DNA of 14,228 nt from Prevotellaceae bacterium. GTDB lineage: Bacteria > Bacteroidota > Bacteroidia > Bacteroidales > Bacteroidaceae. Shown piece after piece: positions 6,379 through 14,129 of this stretch. The stretch lies in contig JAGKTZ010000051.1 in the NCBI GenBank assembly GCA_021153165.1, forward strand, positions 1-14,228. The letters run 5' to 3'. Within the stretch, counting starts at the first letter, position 1; each line of letters opens with the position of its first letter. The position numbers were made by a program, and so were the translations under genes. The notes below the pieces were generated by a model, which searched no databases, was not told the DNA's origin, and saw only the letters and a program-made list of their open reading frames with translations.

Positions 6379-7461
6379 ATGTTCTTCGATTTTTCAAAAG
6401 TAACAAATTGGCTGCATGGATGGCTCACAGGCTTTATGCCCGAGTGGGGTGCTATCTTAACTGAGTCTGCGCTGGTGCTTCTTGCTATCATCGCACTCTA
6501 TGCAGTGTTTGCTATCATTATGATTTACATGGAGCGCAAAATCTGTGCAGCATTCCAATGCCGCTTAGGTCCGATGCGTGTGGGCCCTTGGGGATTGCTC
6601 CAGGTATTTAGTGATGTGTTTAAGATGTTAACGAAAGAAATCGTTAATCTGCGCAAAACAGATATGTTCTTGCACAATCTGGCACCATTCCTCGTGGTTT
6701 CGGCTTCGATGATAACCTTTGCCTGCTTGCCATGGAACAAGGGCGCGCATATTATTGACTTCAATGTTGGTGTCTTTTTCTTCCTGGCAGTATCAAGTAT
6801 CGGTGTAGTTGGTATTTTGTTGGCAGGTTGGAGTTCTAATAATAAATATGCTTTGATTGGTGCTATGCGAAGCGGTGCACAAATCATCTCATACGAACTT
6901 TCAATCGGTTTGACCATGTTGACTATGATCTGTATGACCGGTACTATGTCTTTCTCAGAAATCTGTATGCAACAATACGAACATGGCTGGAATATCTTCC
7001 GCGGACATGTACCCGCCGTATTAGCATTCATCATCTATTTGATTGCAGGTAATGCAGAATGTAACCGTGGTCCTTTCGACTTGCCAGAAAGTGAGAGCGA
7101 ATTGACAGCTGGTTACCATACAGAATATTCTGGTATGCACTTTGGTTATTACTATTTGGCAGAGTTCATGAACCTCTTCATCTGTGCAGGTATGGCATCT
7201 ACAATCTTCCTCGGAGGTTGGGCGCCATTGCAAATACCTGGTTTGGAAGGATTCAATGATATCATGTCTGCCATTCCCGGTGCAGTATGGTTCTTGGGTA
7301 AGACTTTCTTTGTGATTTTCCTCTTAATGTGGTTGAGATGGACTTTCCCTCGCTTGAGAATTGACCAAATTCTTTCGCTCGAATGGAAATACCTCGTGCC
7401 CATTAGTATGTTGAACTTAATCTTGATGGCCCTTGCGGTATCATTCGGATTGTATTTTTAA
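6379..7461 (+). CDS. nuoH: Complex I subunit NuoH (ND1 family)
   Basis: This 360-residue membrane subunit joins the peripheral arm to the pump and forms most of the quinone tunnel. Eight or nine TM helices are evident. Signatures include MERK (51-54), then CRLGPMRVGPWGLLQ (61-75) with the acidic/basic pair Asp79 and Lys82. GWSSNNKYALIGAMRSGAQ (150-168) and SYELS (171-175) follow. The acidic TM5-6 loop reads AECNRGPFDLPESESE (226-241), with GYHTEYSGM (245-253) after it. RWTFPRLRIDQ lies near the C-terminus. This loop lines the quinone cavity and couples redox to proton movement. ATG 6379 gives the normal start; no Shine-Dalgarno is seen. Its stop is 12 nt before the nuoI ATG, and the nuoI Shine-Dalgarno follows immediately. 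Confidence 0.97.
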   Translation: MFFDFSKVTNWLHGWLTGFMPEWGAILTESALVLLAIIALYAVFAIIMIYMERKICAAFQCRLGPMRVGPWGLLQVFSDVFKMLTKEIVNLRKTDMFLHNLAPFLVVSASMITFACLPWNKGAHIIDFNVGVFFFLAVSSIGVVGILLAGWSSNNKYALIGAMRSGAQIISYELSIGLTMLTMICMTGTMSFSEICMQQYEHGWNIFRGHVPAVLAFIIYLIAGNAECNRGPFDLPESESELTAGYHTEYSGMHFGYYYLAEFMNLFICAGMASTIFLGGWAPLQIPGLEGFNDIMSAIPGAVWFLGKTFFVIFLLMWLRWTFPRLRIDQILSLEWKYLVPISMLNLILMALAVSFGLYF

Positions 7462-7473
7462 TTGGAGGTCATC

Positions 7474-7941
7474 ATGAACGAAGAAAAGAATTACTTTGGC
7501 GAATTGTTTGCTGGTGTGAAATCGCTCTGCATTGGTTTGAAAACAACAATGCGCGAATTTTTCACCAAGAAAATTACTGAACAATATCCAGAAAATCGCG
7601 ACACATTGGTTATGTTCGACCGATTCCGCGGTTCGCTGGTAATGCCTCATAACGAAAACAACGAACACAAATGTGTAGGATGCGGTCTCTGCGAAATGGC
7701 TTGCCCCAACGGCACCATCAACGTGAAGAGCGAATTTTATGAAACAGAAGATGGTAAAAAGAAAAAACGCCTTGTGAAGTATGAGTACAACCTGGGAGCA
7801 TGTATGTTTTGCCAACTATGTACTCGTGCTTGTCCACACGACGCGATCACTTTTGACCAAAGTTTCGAAAATGCTGTTTTCGACAGAAGCAAATTAGTAA
7901 AAGTGCTCAATCAAGAGGGCAGTAAAGTTCAAGAGAAATAA
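7474..7941 (+). CDS. nuoI: Complex I subunit NuoI (8Fe ferredoxin-like, TYKY)
   Basis: This 155-residue peripheral subunit carries clusters N6a and N6b, which feed electrons to N2 in NuoB. Two CxxCxxCxxxCP motifs are complete: Cys67, 70, 73 and 77 (KCVGCGLCEMACPN), and Cys110, 113, 116 and 120 (GACMFCQLCTRACPHD). A 20-residue charged insert (about 85-106, TEDGKKKKRLVKYEY) separates them, as in other NuoI. The frame is open from a TTG at 7462, but ATG 7474 is chosen because GGAGG (7464-7468) lies 5 nt before it. In this complex NuoI is the outermost iron-sulfur subunit encoded, since NuoE-F-G are absent, so it is the likely entry point for electrons. That last point is inference. A 127-nt structured spacer separates it from nuoJ. 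Confidence 0.97.
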   Translation: MNEEKNYFGELFAGVKSLCIGLKTTMREFFTKKITEQYPENRDTLVMFDRFRGSLVMPHNENNEHKCVGCGLCEMACPNGTINVKSEFYETEDGKKKKRLVKYEYNLGACMFCQLCTRACPHDAITFDQSFENAVFDRSKLVKVLNQEGSKVQEK

Positions 7942-7946
7942 AAACA

Positions 7947-8053
7947 TTGGACACGACGTCTTAAGCAAATCAGATGTTCTTTTACAAAGAATCGCTTCGT
8001 AGGAAATTAAAGAAAATAAAACTTTTCCAACAATCCGATTTAGGACGTCCCAA
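7947..8053 (+). repeat. Long-range hairpin filling the nuoI-nuoJ spacer
   Basis: GACGTCTTAAG (7955-7965) pairs with TTTAGGACGTC (8039-8049) over 11 bp with two G-U pairs. The outer TTGG (7947-7950) pairs with CCAA (8050-8053), leaving a 4-nt ACAC bulge. The enclosed 73 nt include a second hairpin, TTCTTT-TAC-AAAGAA (7977-7991). The stem base ends 15 nt before the nuoJ ATG. It may stabilise or punctuate the polycistronic mRNA or limit nuoJ translation. No promoter box is seen. Pairing is direct; function is inferred. Confidence 0.55.
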
Positions 8054-8068
8054 TAATAGATTATAATT

Positions 8069-8599
8069 ATGGATTCACATAACATAATGTTTGTCATTTT
8101 GTCAGTATTCATGGTGCTTTCCTCAATAGCTACAGTTGTTAGTAAAAGCATCATTCGTGCTGCGACATATCTGCTGTTTGTACTCCTTGGTACCGCTGGA
8201 ATTTATTTCTTGCTGGGTTACACATTCCTTGGAGCAGTGCAGATTATGGTATATGCCGGAGGTATCGTTGTGCTTTACGTATTCTCCATACTTTTAACCA
8301 GTGGTCAGCAAGAGAAGCTGAGCAAAAACATAGTTTCAAAAGTTGTAGCTTCGGCGTTGCTTTCAATTGCTGGTTTTGGTGTATTCCTCTTTATGCTGCT
8401 TAAGAACAAACTCTTTGAAAACGTTGCAGCATTAGGCGCCCCTACAGAAGCAGTGGGAACAGAGACTAATTCAATTGACCAAATCGGTCACTTTATGTTA
8501 TCATCAAGCGAAGGCGGATATTTACTTCCTTTCGAGGCTGTCAGCCTTTTGTTGTTAGCATGTATTGTGGCAGGTTTAATAGTTGCACGTAAATCTTAA
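8069..8599 (+). CDS. nuoJ: Complex I subunit NuoJ (ND6 family)
   Basis: This 176-residue membrane subunit has five TM helices, of normal length. The family signature is GAVQIMVYAGGIVVLYVF (55-72) in TM3, which includes the Tyr62/Gly region where the helix forms a pi-bulge and changes during coupling. A hydrophilic loop (about 112-147, with VAALGAPTEAVGTETNS) precedes the last TM helix, LPFEAVSLLLLACIVAG. NuoJ links NuoH/NuoA to NuoK and the antiporter-like chain. ATG 8069 gives a short periplasmic/cytoplasmic lead (MDSHN) before TM1. No Shine-Dalgarno is seen. It ends 17 nt before nuoK. Confidence 0.95.
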   Translation: MDSHNIMFVILSVFMVLSSIATVVSKSIIRAATYLLFVLLGTAGIYFLLGYTFLGAVQIMVYAGGIVVLYVFSILLTSGQQEKLSKNIVSKVVASALLSIAGFGVFLFMLLKNKLFENVAALGAPTEAVGTETNSIDQIGHFMLSSSEGGYLLPFEAVSLLLLACIVAGLIVARKS

Positions 8600-8616
8600 A
8601 GTCGGAGGAGTTATTT

Positions 8617-8925
8617 ATGATACATATAGAATATCTTTTGATTGTTTCGGCGATAATGATGTTTGCTGGCATCTATGGATTTTTGACTCGCCGCAGTACA
8701 TTGGCTATCTTGTTGTCAATTGAGTTAATGCTCAACTCGGCAGATTTAAATTTTGCAGTGTTTAATAAAATGCTTTTCCCAGCAGGTCATGAAGGTTATT
8801 TCTTTGCTATCTTTACCATAGCGATTGCTGCAGCAGAAAGTGCAGTAGCCATAGCTATCATGATCAATATCTATCGTATCTACAAGAATATTTCTGTAGA
8901 TAAATTGGAAAAGATGAAGTGGTGA
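8617..8925 (+). CDS. nuoK: Complex I subunit NuoK (ND4L family)
   Basis: This 102-residue, three-TM membrane subunit is the smallest of the mrp-type pumping chain. The two membrane glutamates required for proton transfer are in place: Glu36 (LSIELML, TM2) and Glu74 (AAAESAVAIAI, TM3), matching E. coli Glu36 and Glu72. A strong GGAGGAG (8604-8610) lies 6 nt before the ATG. The Lys-rich C-terminus (DKLEKMKW) is cytoplasmic. It sits in the standard J-K-L order, with 56 nt of A/T-rich DNA before nuoL. Confidence 0.96.
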   Translation: MIHIEYLLIVSAIMMFAGIYGFLTRRSTLAILLSIELMLNSADLNFAVFNKMLFPAGHEGYFFAIFTIAIAAAESAVAIAIMINIYRIYKNISVDKLEKMKW

Positions 8926-8981
8926 TTTTGAGTTCAATTATTTGTATTTAAGATCTCCTTTCAACGAAAAATTTAAACAAT

Positions 8982-10922
8982 ATGGAATATACATTATTGA
9001 TTTTATTGCTGCCCTTCCTCTCTTTCCTCTTTTTGGGACTTTGTGGAAAGTGGCTCAGTCATAAGGTTGCCGGCATAGTGGGAACGCTAAGCTTGGGTGC
9101 TGTGGCTGTGCTATCTTATATGACAGCTTTTCAGTATTTCACTGCTGAGCGCGTAAATGGTGTATTTGCAACGCTTGTACCCTACAACATCACATGGTTG
9201 CCTTTGGGTAATTTGAATTTTGATTTAGGTATCTTGCTCGATCCTATTTCTGTGATGATGCTCATTGTGATTTCTACCGTTTCCTTGATGGTGCATATCT
9301 ATTCATTTGGTTATATGCACGGCGAACGTGGTTTTCAGCGCTACTATGCTTATTTGAGCCTCTTCACTATGTCAATGTTGGGCTTAGTTGTAGCGACTAA
9401 TATCTTCCAGATGTATTTATTCTGGGAATTAGTGGGTGTTTCATCTTACCTCCTAATTGGTTTCTACTATACTGCACCAGCAGCGATTGCCGCTTCCAAG
9501 AAAGCATTTATCGTAACACGTTTTGCTGATATGTTCTTCCTTGTAGGTATCTTGATTTTCGGATACTACACAGGTTCATACAGTTTCAGCTTTGCGCCCG
9601 AAATACAATATGCTTCTGATGCCACACACTTTATTAGTGTAGATGCAGCCAAGGCTGTTGCTGCAGGTGGTTTCATCTTGCCTACAGCATTAGTATTGAT
9701 GTTTATCGGTGGTGCAGGTAAGAGTGCGATGTTTCCACTGCATATCTGGTTGCCAGATGCAATGGAAGGTCCTACCCCTGTGAGTGCTTTGATTCACGCT
9801 GCAACAATGGTTGTTGCTGGTGTGTTCCAAATCGCTCGCCTTTTCCCAATGTGGATCAATTATGCACCAGATGCATTAAGCATCGTGGTTTGGGTAGGTG
9901 TGCTGACAGCGTTCTATGCAGCAGCTGTAGCTTGTGTGCAAAGTGATATCAAACGAGTGCTAGCTTTCTCTACCATTTCGCAAATAGCCTTTATGATGGT
10001 TGCCCTTGGCGTATGTACCGAGTTTACTACAGGCCATCACCACGTTGGCAGCCTTGGTTATATGTCATCTATGTTCCACCTCTTCACCCATGCTATGTTC
10101 AAAGCCTTGTTGTTCCTGGGTGCTGGTTGTATCATTCATGCTGTACACAGCAATGAGATGTCATCTATGGGTGGCTTGCGCAAATATATGCCTATCACGC
10201 ACTGGACCTTCCTTATTGCTTGTTTGGCTATTGCTGGTATTCCACCATTCTCAGGCTTCTTCTCTAAGGATGAAATCCTCACAGCATGCATGGCTTATAG
10301 CCCCGTTGTTGGTTGGATTATGACTGGTGTAGCTGCGATGACTGCTTTCTATATGTTCCGTTTATACTATGGTATTTTCTGGGGCAAAGAAAACAAAGAA
10401 CTTTATGCTCACCACACACCACACGAAGCACCGCTTACAATGACACTGCCACTTGTCTTCCTGGCATTGGTTACATTGGGAGCAGGTTTTATCCCCTTCG
10501 GTCATTTCGTTAGTGCAGATGGTATGAGTTACGATATCCATTTGGATCCTACAATTGCGATAACAAGTGTAGTCGTTGCTATTACTTCTATTGCTTTAGC
10601 TACCTATATATATAAGGGAGAAAAGCAACCCGTTGCCGAAAAGATGCGTGCAGCAATGCCACGTCTTCACCGCTGGGCATATAAGCGTTTCTATATGGAC
10701 GAAGTATATCAATTCGTCACTCATCGTGTGATCTTTGCGCATATTTCTAAACCTATTGCATGGTTCGATCGCCACATCGTCGATGGTTTCTTCGACTTCC
10801 TGGCATGGGGTGCCAATGCGCTTGGTTTCCAAATACGTGGTCTACAAAACGGATCGGTACAGCGTTACGCTTTCACCTTCCTTGTAGGTATCTTAATTGT
10901 TGTTCTTCTCTTGATACTATAA
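8982..10922 (+). CDS. nuoL: Complex I antiporter-like subunit NuoL (ND5 family)
   Basis: This is the 646-residue distal proton-pumping subunit, with about 16 TM helices. Channel residues are all visible: Glu149 in TM5 (LFWELVGVSSYLL), Lys247 in TM7 (GGAGKSAMFPLHIWLPDAMEG), Lys324 (SDIKRVLAFSTISQ), Lys374 (HAMFKALLF) and Lys429 in TM12 (GFFSKDEIL). The ALIHAATMV TM8 segment (269-277) is also typical. The C-terminal part (about 555-646: WAYKRFYMDEVYQ, IVDGFFDF, LQNGSVQRYAF) makes the long lateral helix that clamps NuoM and NuoN, plus the final TM. The length is normal and the protein intact. ATG 8982 begins right at the first TM; no Shine-Dalgarno is seen. It ends 4 nt before nuoM. Confidence 0.97.
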   Translation: MEYTLLILLLPFLSFLFLGLCGKWLSHKVAGIVGTLSLGAVAVLSYMTAFQYFTAERVNGVFATLVPYNITWLPLGNLNFDLGILLDPISVMMLIVISTVSLMVHIYSFGYMHGERGFQRYYAYLSLFTMSMLGLVVATNIFQMYLFWELVGVSSYLLIGFYYTAPAAIAASKKAFIVTRFADMFFLVGILIFGYYTGSYSFSFAPEIQYASDATHFISVDAAKAVAAGGFILPTALVLMFIGGAGKSAMFPLHIWLPDAMEGPTPVSALIHAATMVVAGVFQIARLFPMWINYAPDALSIVVWVGVLTAFYAAAVACVQSDIKRVLAFSTISQIAFMMVALGVCTEFTTGHHHVGSLGYMSSMFHLFTHAMFKALLFLGAGCIIHAVHSNEMSSMGGLRKYMPITHWTFLIACLAIAGIPPFSGFFSKDEILTACMAYSPVVGWIMTGVAAMTAFYMFRLYYGIFWGKENKELYAHHTPHEAPLTMTLPLVFLALVTLGAGFIPFGHFVSADGMSYDIHLDPTIAITSVVVAITSIALATYIYKGEKQPVAEKMRAAMPRLHRWAYKRFYMDEVYQFVTHRVIFAHISKPIAWFDRHIVDGFFDFLAWGANALGFQIRGLQNGSVQRYAFTFLVGILIVVLLLIL

Positions 10923-10925
10923 GCC

Positions 10926-12467
10926 ATGGAAAATATTATATTTTTATCAATTTTCGTATTTATTCCCTTATTGATGTTGCTCGGCCTTTGGGCTGCTCAC
11001 ACTATCAATCAGGTACGTGGAGTGATGGTAGTAGGTAGTACAGCACTTTTGATACACTCAATCTACCTCACCTTCAGATTTATGGCAGAGCGTGCTGCAG
11101 GCAATACTGCAGAGATGTTGTTCCATGACAAGATGGAATGGTTCCCCTCGCTCAATATCTGCTATGAAGTAGGCGTCGACGGTATCAGTGTCGTGATGCT
11201 CTTGCTTTCAGCTGTGATTGTATTCACAGGAACATTTGCCTCATGGCGTTTGAAGCCCCTCACCAAGGAATACTTCCTTTGGTTCACCCTCTTGTCAATG
11301 GGTGTATTTGGTTTCTTCATCACCATCGACATGTTTGCCATGTTCATGTTCTACGAGATTGCTTTGATTCCAATGTATCTCCTCATCGGTGTATGGGGTA
11401 GCGGTCGCAAGGAATATTCTGCAATGAAGTTGACCTTGATGCTCATGGGAGGTTCTGCCTTCCTGATGTGCGGTATCTTTGGTATCTATTTCGGGGCAGG
11501 TGGTAATACGATGAATATCCTCGATATTGCTCACCACACAGGTGGCGCACATGCTATCGACTTTACTCAACAGTGCATTTGGTTCCCCATGACCTTTATC
11601 GGCTTTGGAGTACTTGGCGCCCTCTTCCCCTTCCACACATGGAGTCCCGATGGTCACGCTTCTGCACCAACTGCCGTATCAATGCTCCACGCTGGTGTGT
11701 TGATGAAATTGGGTGGTTATGGTTGCTTCCGTATTGCCATGTTCCTGTTGCCTGATGCTGCTAACGAATTAGGATGGATATTCCTTATCCTCACTGGTAT
11801 CTCCGTAGTTTATGGTGCATTCTCGGCTTGCGTACAGACCGACTTGAAGTACATCAACGCTTACTCTTCTGTATCGCACTGCGGATTGGTGCTCTTCGCT
11901 ATTTTGATGATGAACACCACCTCTTGCACTGGTGCCGTACTCCAAATGTTGAGCCACGGTCTCATGACCGCACTCTTCTTTGCTTTGATTGGTTTCATCT
12001 ACGGCCGTACACATACTCGCGACGTTCGCGAACTTAGCGGTTTGATGAAAGTCATGCCTTTCTTGGCCGTATGCTACGTCATCGCAGGTTTGGCCAATTT
12101 GGGTCTCCCCGGCCTCTCAGGCTTCATTGCTGAAATGACCATCTTTGTCGGTTCGTTTGAAAATGCTGACACCTTCCACCGCGTGCTTACCATCGCAGCA
12201 TGTTCTAGTATCGTAGTCACTGCAGTCTACATCTTGCGCTTGGTCGGTAAGATTCTCTATGGCACCTGCACCAACGAGCATCACCTCAAGTTGACTGATG
12301 CTACTTGGGACGAACGTTTCTCTGTCATCTGCCTTATTTTGGCTGTTGCAGGTCTCGGTCTCGCTCCACTTTGGGTAAGCCAAGTGATTACTGATGGCGT
12401 TGCTCCTATTATCAATCACATCAGCGAATCAGCACATCAAATTTCAAATAGCAATCCGTTTATGTAA
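10926..12467 (+). CDS. nuoM: Complex I antiporter-like subunit NuoM (ND4 family)
   Basis: This 513-residue pumping subunit has about 14 TM helices and sits between NuoL and NuoN. Glu144 in TM5 (FMFYEIALIPMYLLIG) matches E. coli Glu144. Lys261 in TM8 (GVLMKLGGYG), Lys308 (TDLKYINAYSSVSH) and Glu403 in TM12 (SGFIAEMTIF) are also present. The TM7 segment reads FGVLGALFPFHTWSPDGH (227-244). Five residues before the Pro of PFHTW is Leu230, where E. coli NuoM has the proton-channel Lys234 (VKMPMVPLHGW). The TM7 lysine is therefore missing from its usual place. The rest of the protein is intact, so this is a variant, not a decayed gene. ATG 10926 lies 3 nt after the nuoL stop, without a Shine-Dalgarno. 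Confidence 0.97.
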   Translation: MENIIFLSIFVFIPLLMLLGLWAAHTINQVRGVMVVGSTALLIHSIYLTFRFMAERAAGNTAEMLFHDKMEWFPSLNICYEVGVDGISVVMLLLSAVIVFTGTFASWRLKPLTKEYFLWFTLLSMGVFGFFITIDMFAMFMFYEIALIPMYLLIGVWGSGRKEYSAMKLTLMLMGGSAFLMCGIFGIYFGAGGNTMNILDIAHHTGGAHAIDFTQQCIWFPMTFIGFGVLGALFPFHTWSPDGHASAPTAVSMLHAGVLMKLGGYGCFRIAMFLLPDAANELGWIFLILTGISVVYGAFSACVQTDLKYINAYSSVSHCGLVLFAILMMNTTSCTGAVLQMLSHGLMTALFFALIGFIYGRTHTRDVRELSGLMKVMPFLAVCYVIAGLANLGLPGLSGFIAEMTIFVGSFENADTFHRVLTIAACSSIVVTAVYILRLVGKILYGTCTNEHHLKLTDATWDERFSVICLILAVAGLGLAPLWVSQVITDGVAPIINHISESAHQISNSNPFM

Positions 12468-12546
12468 AATTGGAGAGTGAATGCGAACTGTCGTAACAAC
12501 AAAAAATCACGCAGAGTAGTTTTCACTTATCCACAAAATATAAAAT

Positions 12547-14046
12547 ATGGACTATACACAATTTTTATATATGGGCGAAGAGTTGACCCTGTTGGCTGTC
12601 ATCTTGCTCGTATTCATTGCAGACTTGTTCCTTTCTCCAAGCGCCAAGTCGTCAGAGCAGTGTGATAGTTTGTCACAGGAGTGCACATGTCGTTGTCGTT
12701 TGAAGGTGATGACACGCATCCCTGTTATATTGCTGGCTATCCACACCGTCTTGCATCTCTTGCCCGACACCCAATTACCCTACCCTACTTGGCAATCGGC
12801 ATTTGGCGGCATGTATCTCCACACCGAGATGATGACCATCCTCAAGACCGTGCTCAACGTAGGTACCCTCGTCGTATTGACAATGGCAGAACCCTACTTG
12901 TTGCGCGCAGAGAACAGAAGCAAAATCGGAGAGTTCCACACACTCACTCTCTTCACCCTCCTGGGTATGTACTTCATGGTGTCAAGTGGACATTTCCTGA
13001 TGTTCTTTATTGGACTCGAGTTGGCATCGTTGCCTATGGCTGCTTTGGCTTCTTTCAACAAGAAATGTGCTCATAGTGCTGAAGCAGGTGCTAAATATAT
13101 CCTCTTGGCCCTCTTCTCCAGTGCATTGTTGCTCTATGGCATCAGCTTGCTTTATGGTGCTACTGGCACACTCTACTTCAACGAGATCGGCAGCCACCTC
13201 TCATGCAGCACACTCAGCATTCTCGCTTTGATTTTGATCATCTCTGGTCTTGGCTTTAAGATTTCATTAGTGCCTTTCCACCTTTGGACTGCCGACACCT
13301 ACCAGGGCGCTCCTACTCCTGTCACAGCCTACCTCAGCGTTGTGTCAAAGGCAGCTGCAGCATTCACATTGATGGTCATCCTGGTCAAGGTATTTGCTGT
13401 AGGCCCATTTGTAGAATACTGGAATGAAGCATTGCAATGGCTCATCGTAGCCTCTATCACATTGGCCAACCTCTTCGCTTTGCGTCAAAAGAACCTGAAG
13501 CGTTTCATGGCATTCTCTGCAATCTCTCAAGCAGGTTATGTCATTCTTGGTCTGCTCGGCGGTACATCTGCTGGTATGGAAGCTATGGTCTACTACCTCG
13601 GCGTCTATATGCTCGCCAACCTTGGCGCATTTGCAATCATTTCTGTAATCGAGGAAAAGAGCGGTGCACTCTGCATCAGCGACTATAATGGGCTCTATCA
13701 GACCAATCCACGTTTGGCATTTGCTATGACCATCTGCCTCTTCTCGTTGGCTGGTATTCCTCCATTCGCAGGCTTCTTCTCTAAGTTCTTCATCTTCATG
13801 GCAGCCTTCGATGCAGGTTTCGAATGGGTCGTTTTCGTAGCCCTCGTCAACACCGTAGTATCACTCTACTACTATTTGATGATTGTCAAGGCGATGTATA
13901 TCAACAAGAGCGAACAACCCATTGCCACATTCACCTCGCCCGGTAGCGTCCAGTTCGTAGTCATCTTCTGCATCATGGCCACTATGGCATTCGGTGTAAT
14001 CAGTCTGCCCTACAACTTCATGAGCTACTTCGGCTTCGGTTTGTAA
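12547..14046 (+). CDS. nuoN: Complex I antiporter-like subunit NuoN (ND2 family)
   Basis: This is the 499-residue third antiporter-like subunit, next to NuoK. The pumping residues are Glu158 in TM5 (FIGLELASLPMAAL), Lys238 in TM7 (GLGFKISLVPFHLWTADTYQGAPTPV), Lys268 in TM8 (SVVSKAAAAF), Lys318 (NLKRFMAFSAISQAGY) and Lys413 in TM12 (GFFSKFFIF). An unusual Cys-rich loop follows TM1: Cys39, 46, 48 and 50 within EQCDSLSQECTCRCRLK. ATG 12547 starts the protein just before TM1, after a 79-nt spacer from nuoM with no Shine-Dalgarno. It is the last gene of the operon and is followed by a strong terminator. Codons ending in C look commoner here and in nuoM than in nuoJ-K, but this was judged by eye only. 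Confidence 0.97.
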   Translation: MDYTQFLYMGEELTLLAVILLVFIADLFLSPSAKSSEQCDSLSQECTCRCRLKVMTRIPVILLAIHTVLHLLPDTQLPYPTWQSAFGGMYLHTEMMTILKTVLNVGTLVVLTMAEPYLLRAENRSKIGEFHTLTLFTLLGMYFMVSSGHFLMFFIGLELASLPMAALASFNKKCAHSAEAGAKYILLALFSSALLLYGISLLYGATGTLYFNEIGSHLSCSTLSILALILIISGLGFKISLVPFHLWTADTYQGAPTPVTAYLSVVSKAAAAFTLMVILVKVFAVGPFVEYWNEALQWLIVASITLANLFALRQKNLKRFMAFSAISQAGYVILGLLGGTSAGMEAMVYYLGVYMLANLGAFAIISVIEEKSGALCISDYNGLYQTNPRLAFAMTICLFSLAGIPPFAGFFSKFFIFMAAFDAGFEWVVFVALVNTVVSLYYYLMIVKAMYINKSEQPIATFTSPGSVQFVVIFCIMATMAFGVISLPYNFMSYFGFGL

Positions 14047-14054
14047 TGTTTATT

Positions 14055-14073
14055 CTTGGAATTATTTTCCAAG
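14055..14073 (+). terminator. Small hairpin after nuoN
   Basis: CTTGGAA (14055-14061) pairs perfectly with TTCCAAG (14067-14073) around TTATT, 8 nt after the nuoN stop. No T-run follows, so alone it is probably not a terminator. It may protect the 3' end of the mRNA or assist the stronger hairpin 17 nt further on. Confidence 0.45.
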
Positions 14074-14090
14074 TATCATAATTTTACTAT

Positions 14091-14129
14091 TCCCTTGGCT
14101 ACGATTAGTGGTCAAGGGATTTTTGTTTT
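14091..14129 (+). terminator. Intrinsic terminator of the nuo operon
   Basis: TCCCTTGGCTAC (14091-14102) pairs with GTGGTCAAGGGA (14108-14119) over 12 bp, with two G-U pairs and a GATTA loop. The run TTTTTGTTTT follows at 14120-14129. Stem, loop and T-run all fit a rho-independent terminator on the plus strand, 45 nt after the nuoN stop. No gene begins after it within the window. Confidence 0.88.

Noticed and set aside
7462..7473. TTG start for nuoI
   Set aside because: It overlaps the Shine-Dalgarno itself (GGAGG 7464-7468), which is correctly spaced for ATG 7474.
12477..12665. 62-codon GTG frame spanning the nuoM-nuoN spacer
   Set aside because: Most of it overlaps nuoN in another frame. 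There is no recognisable protein and no support for the GTG start.
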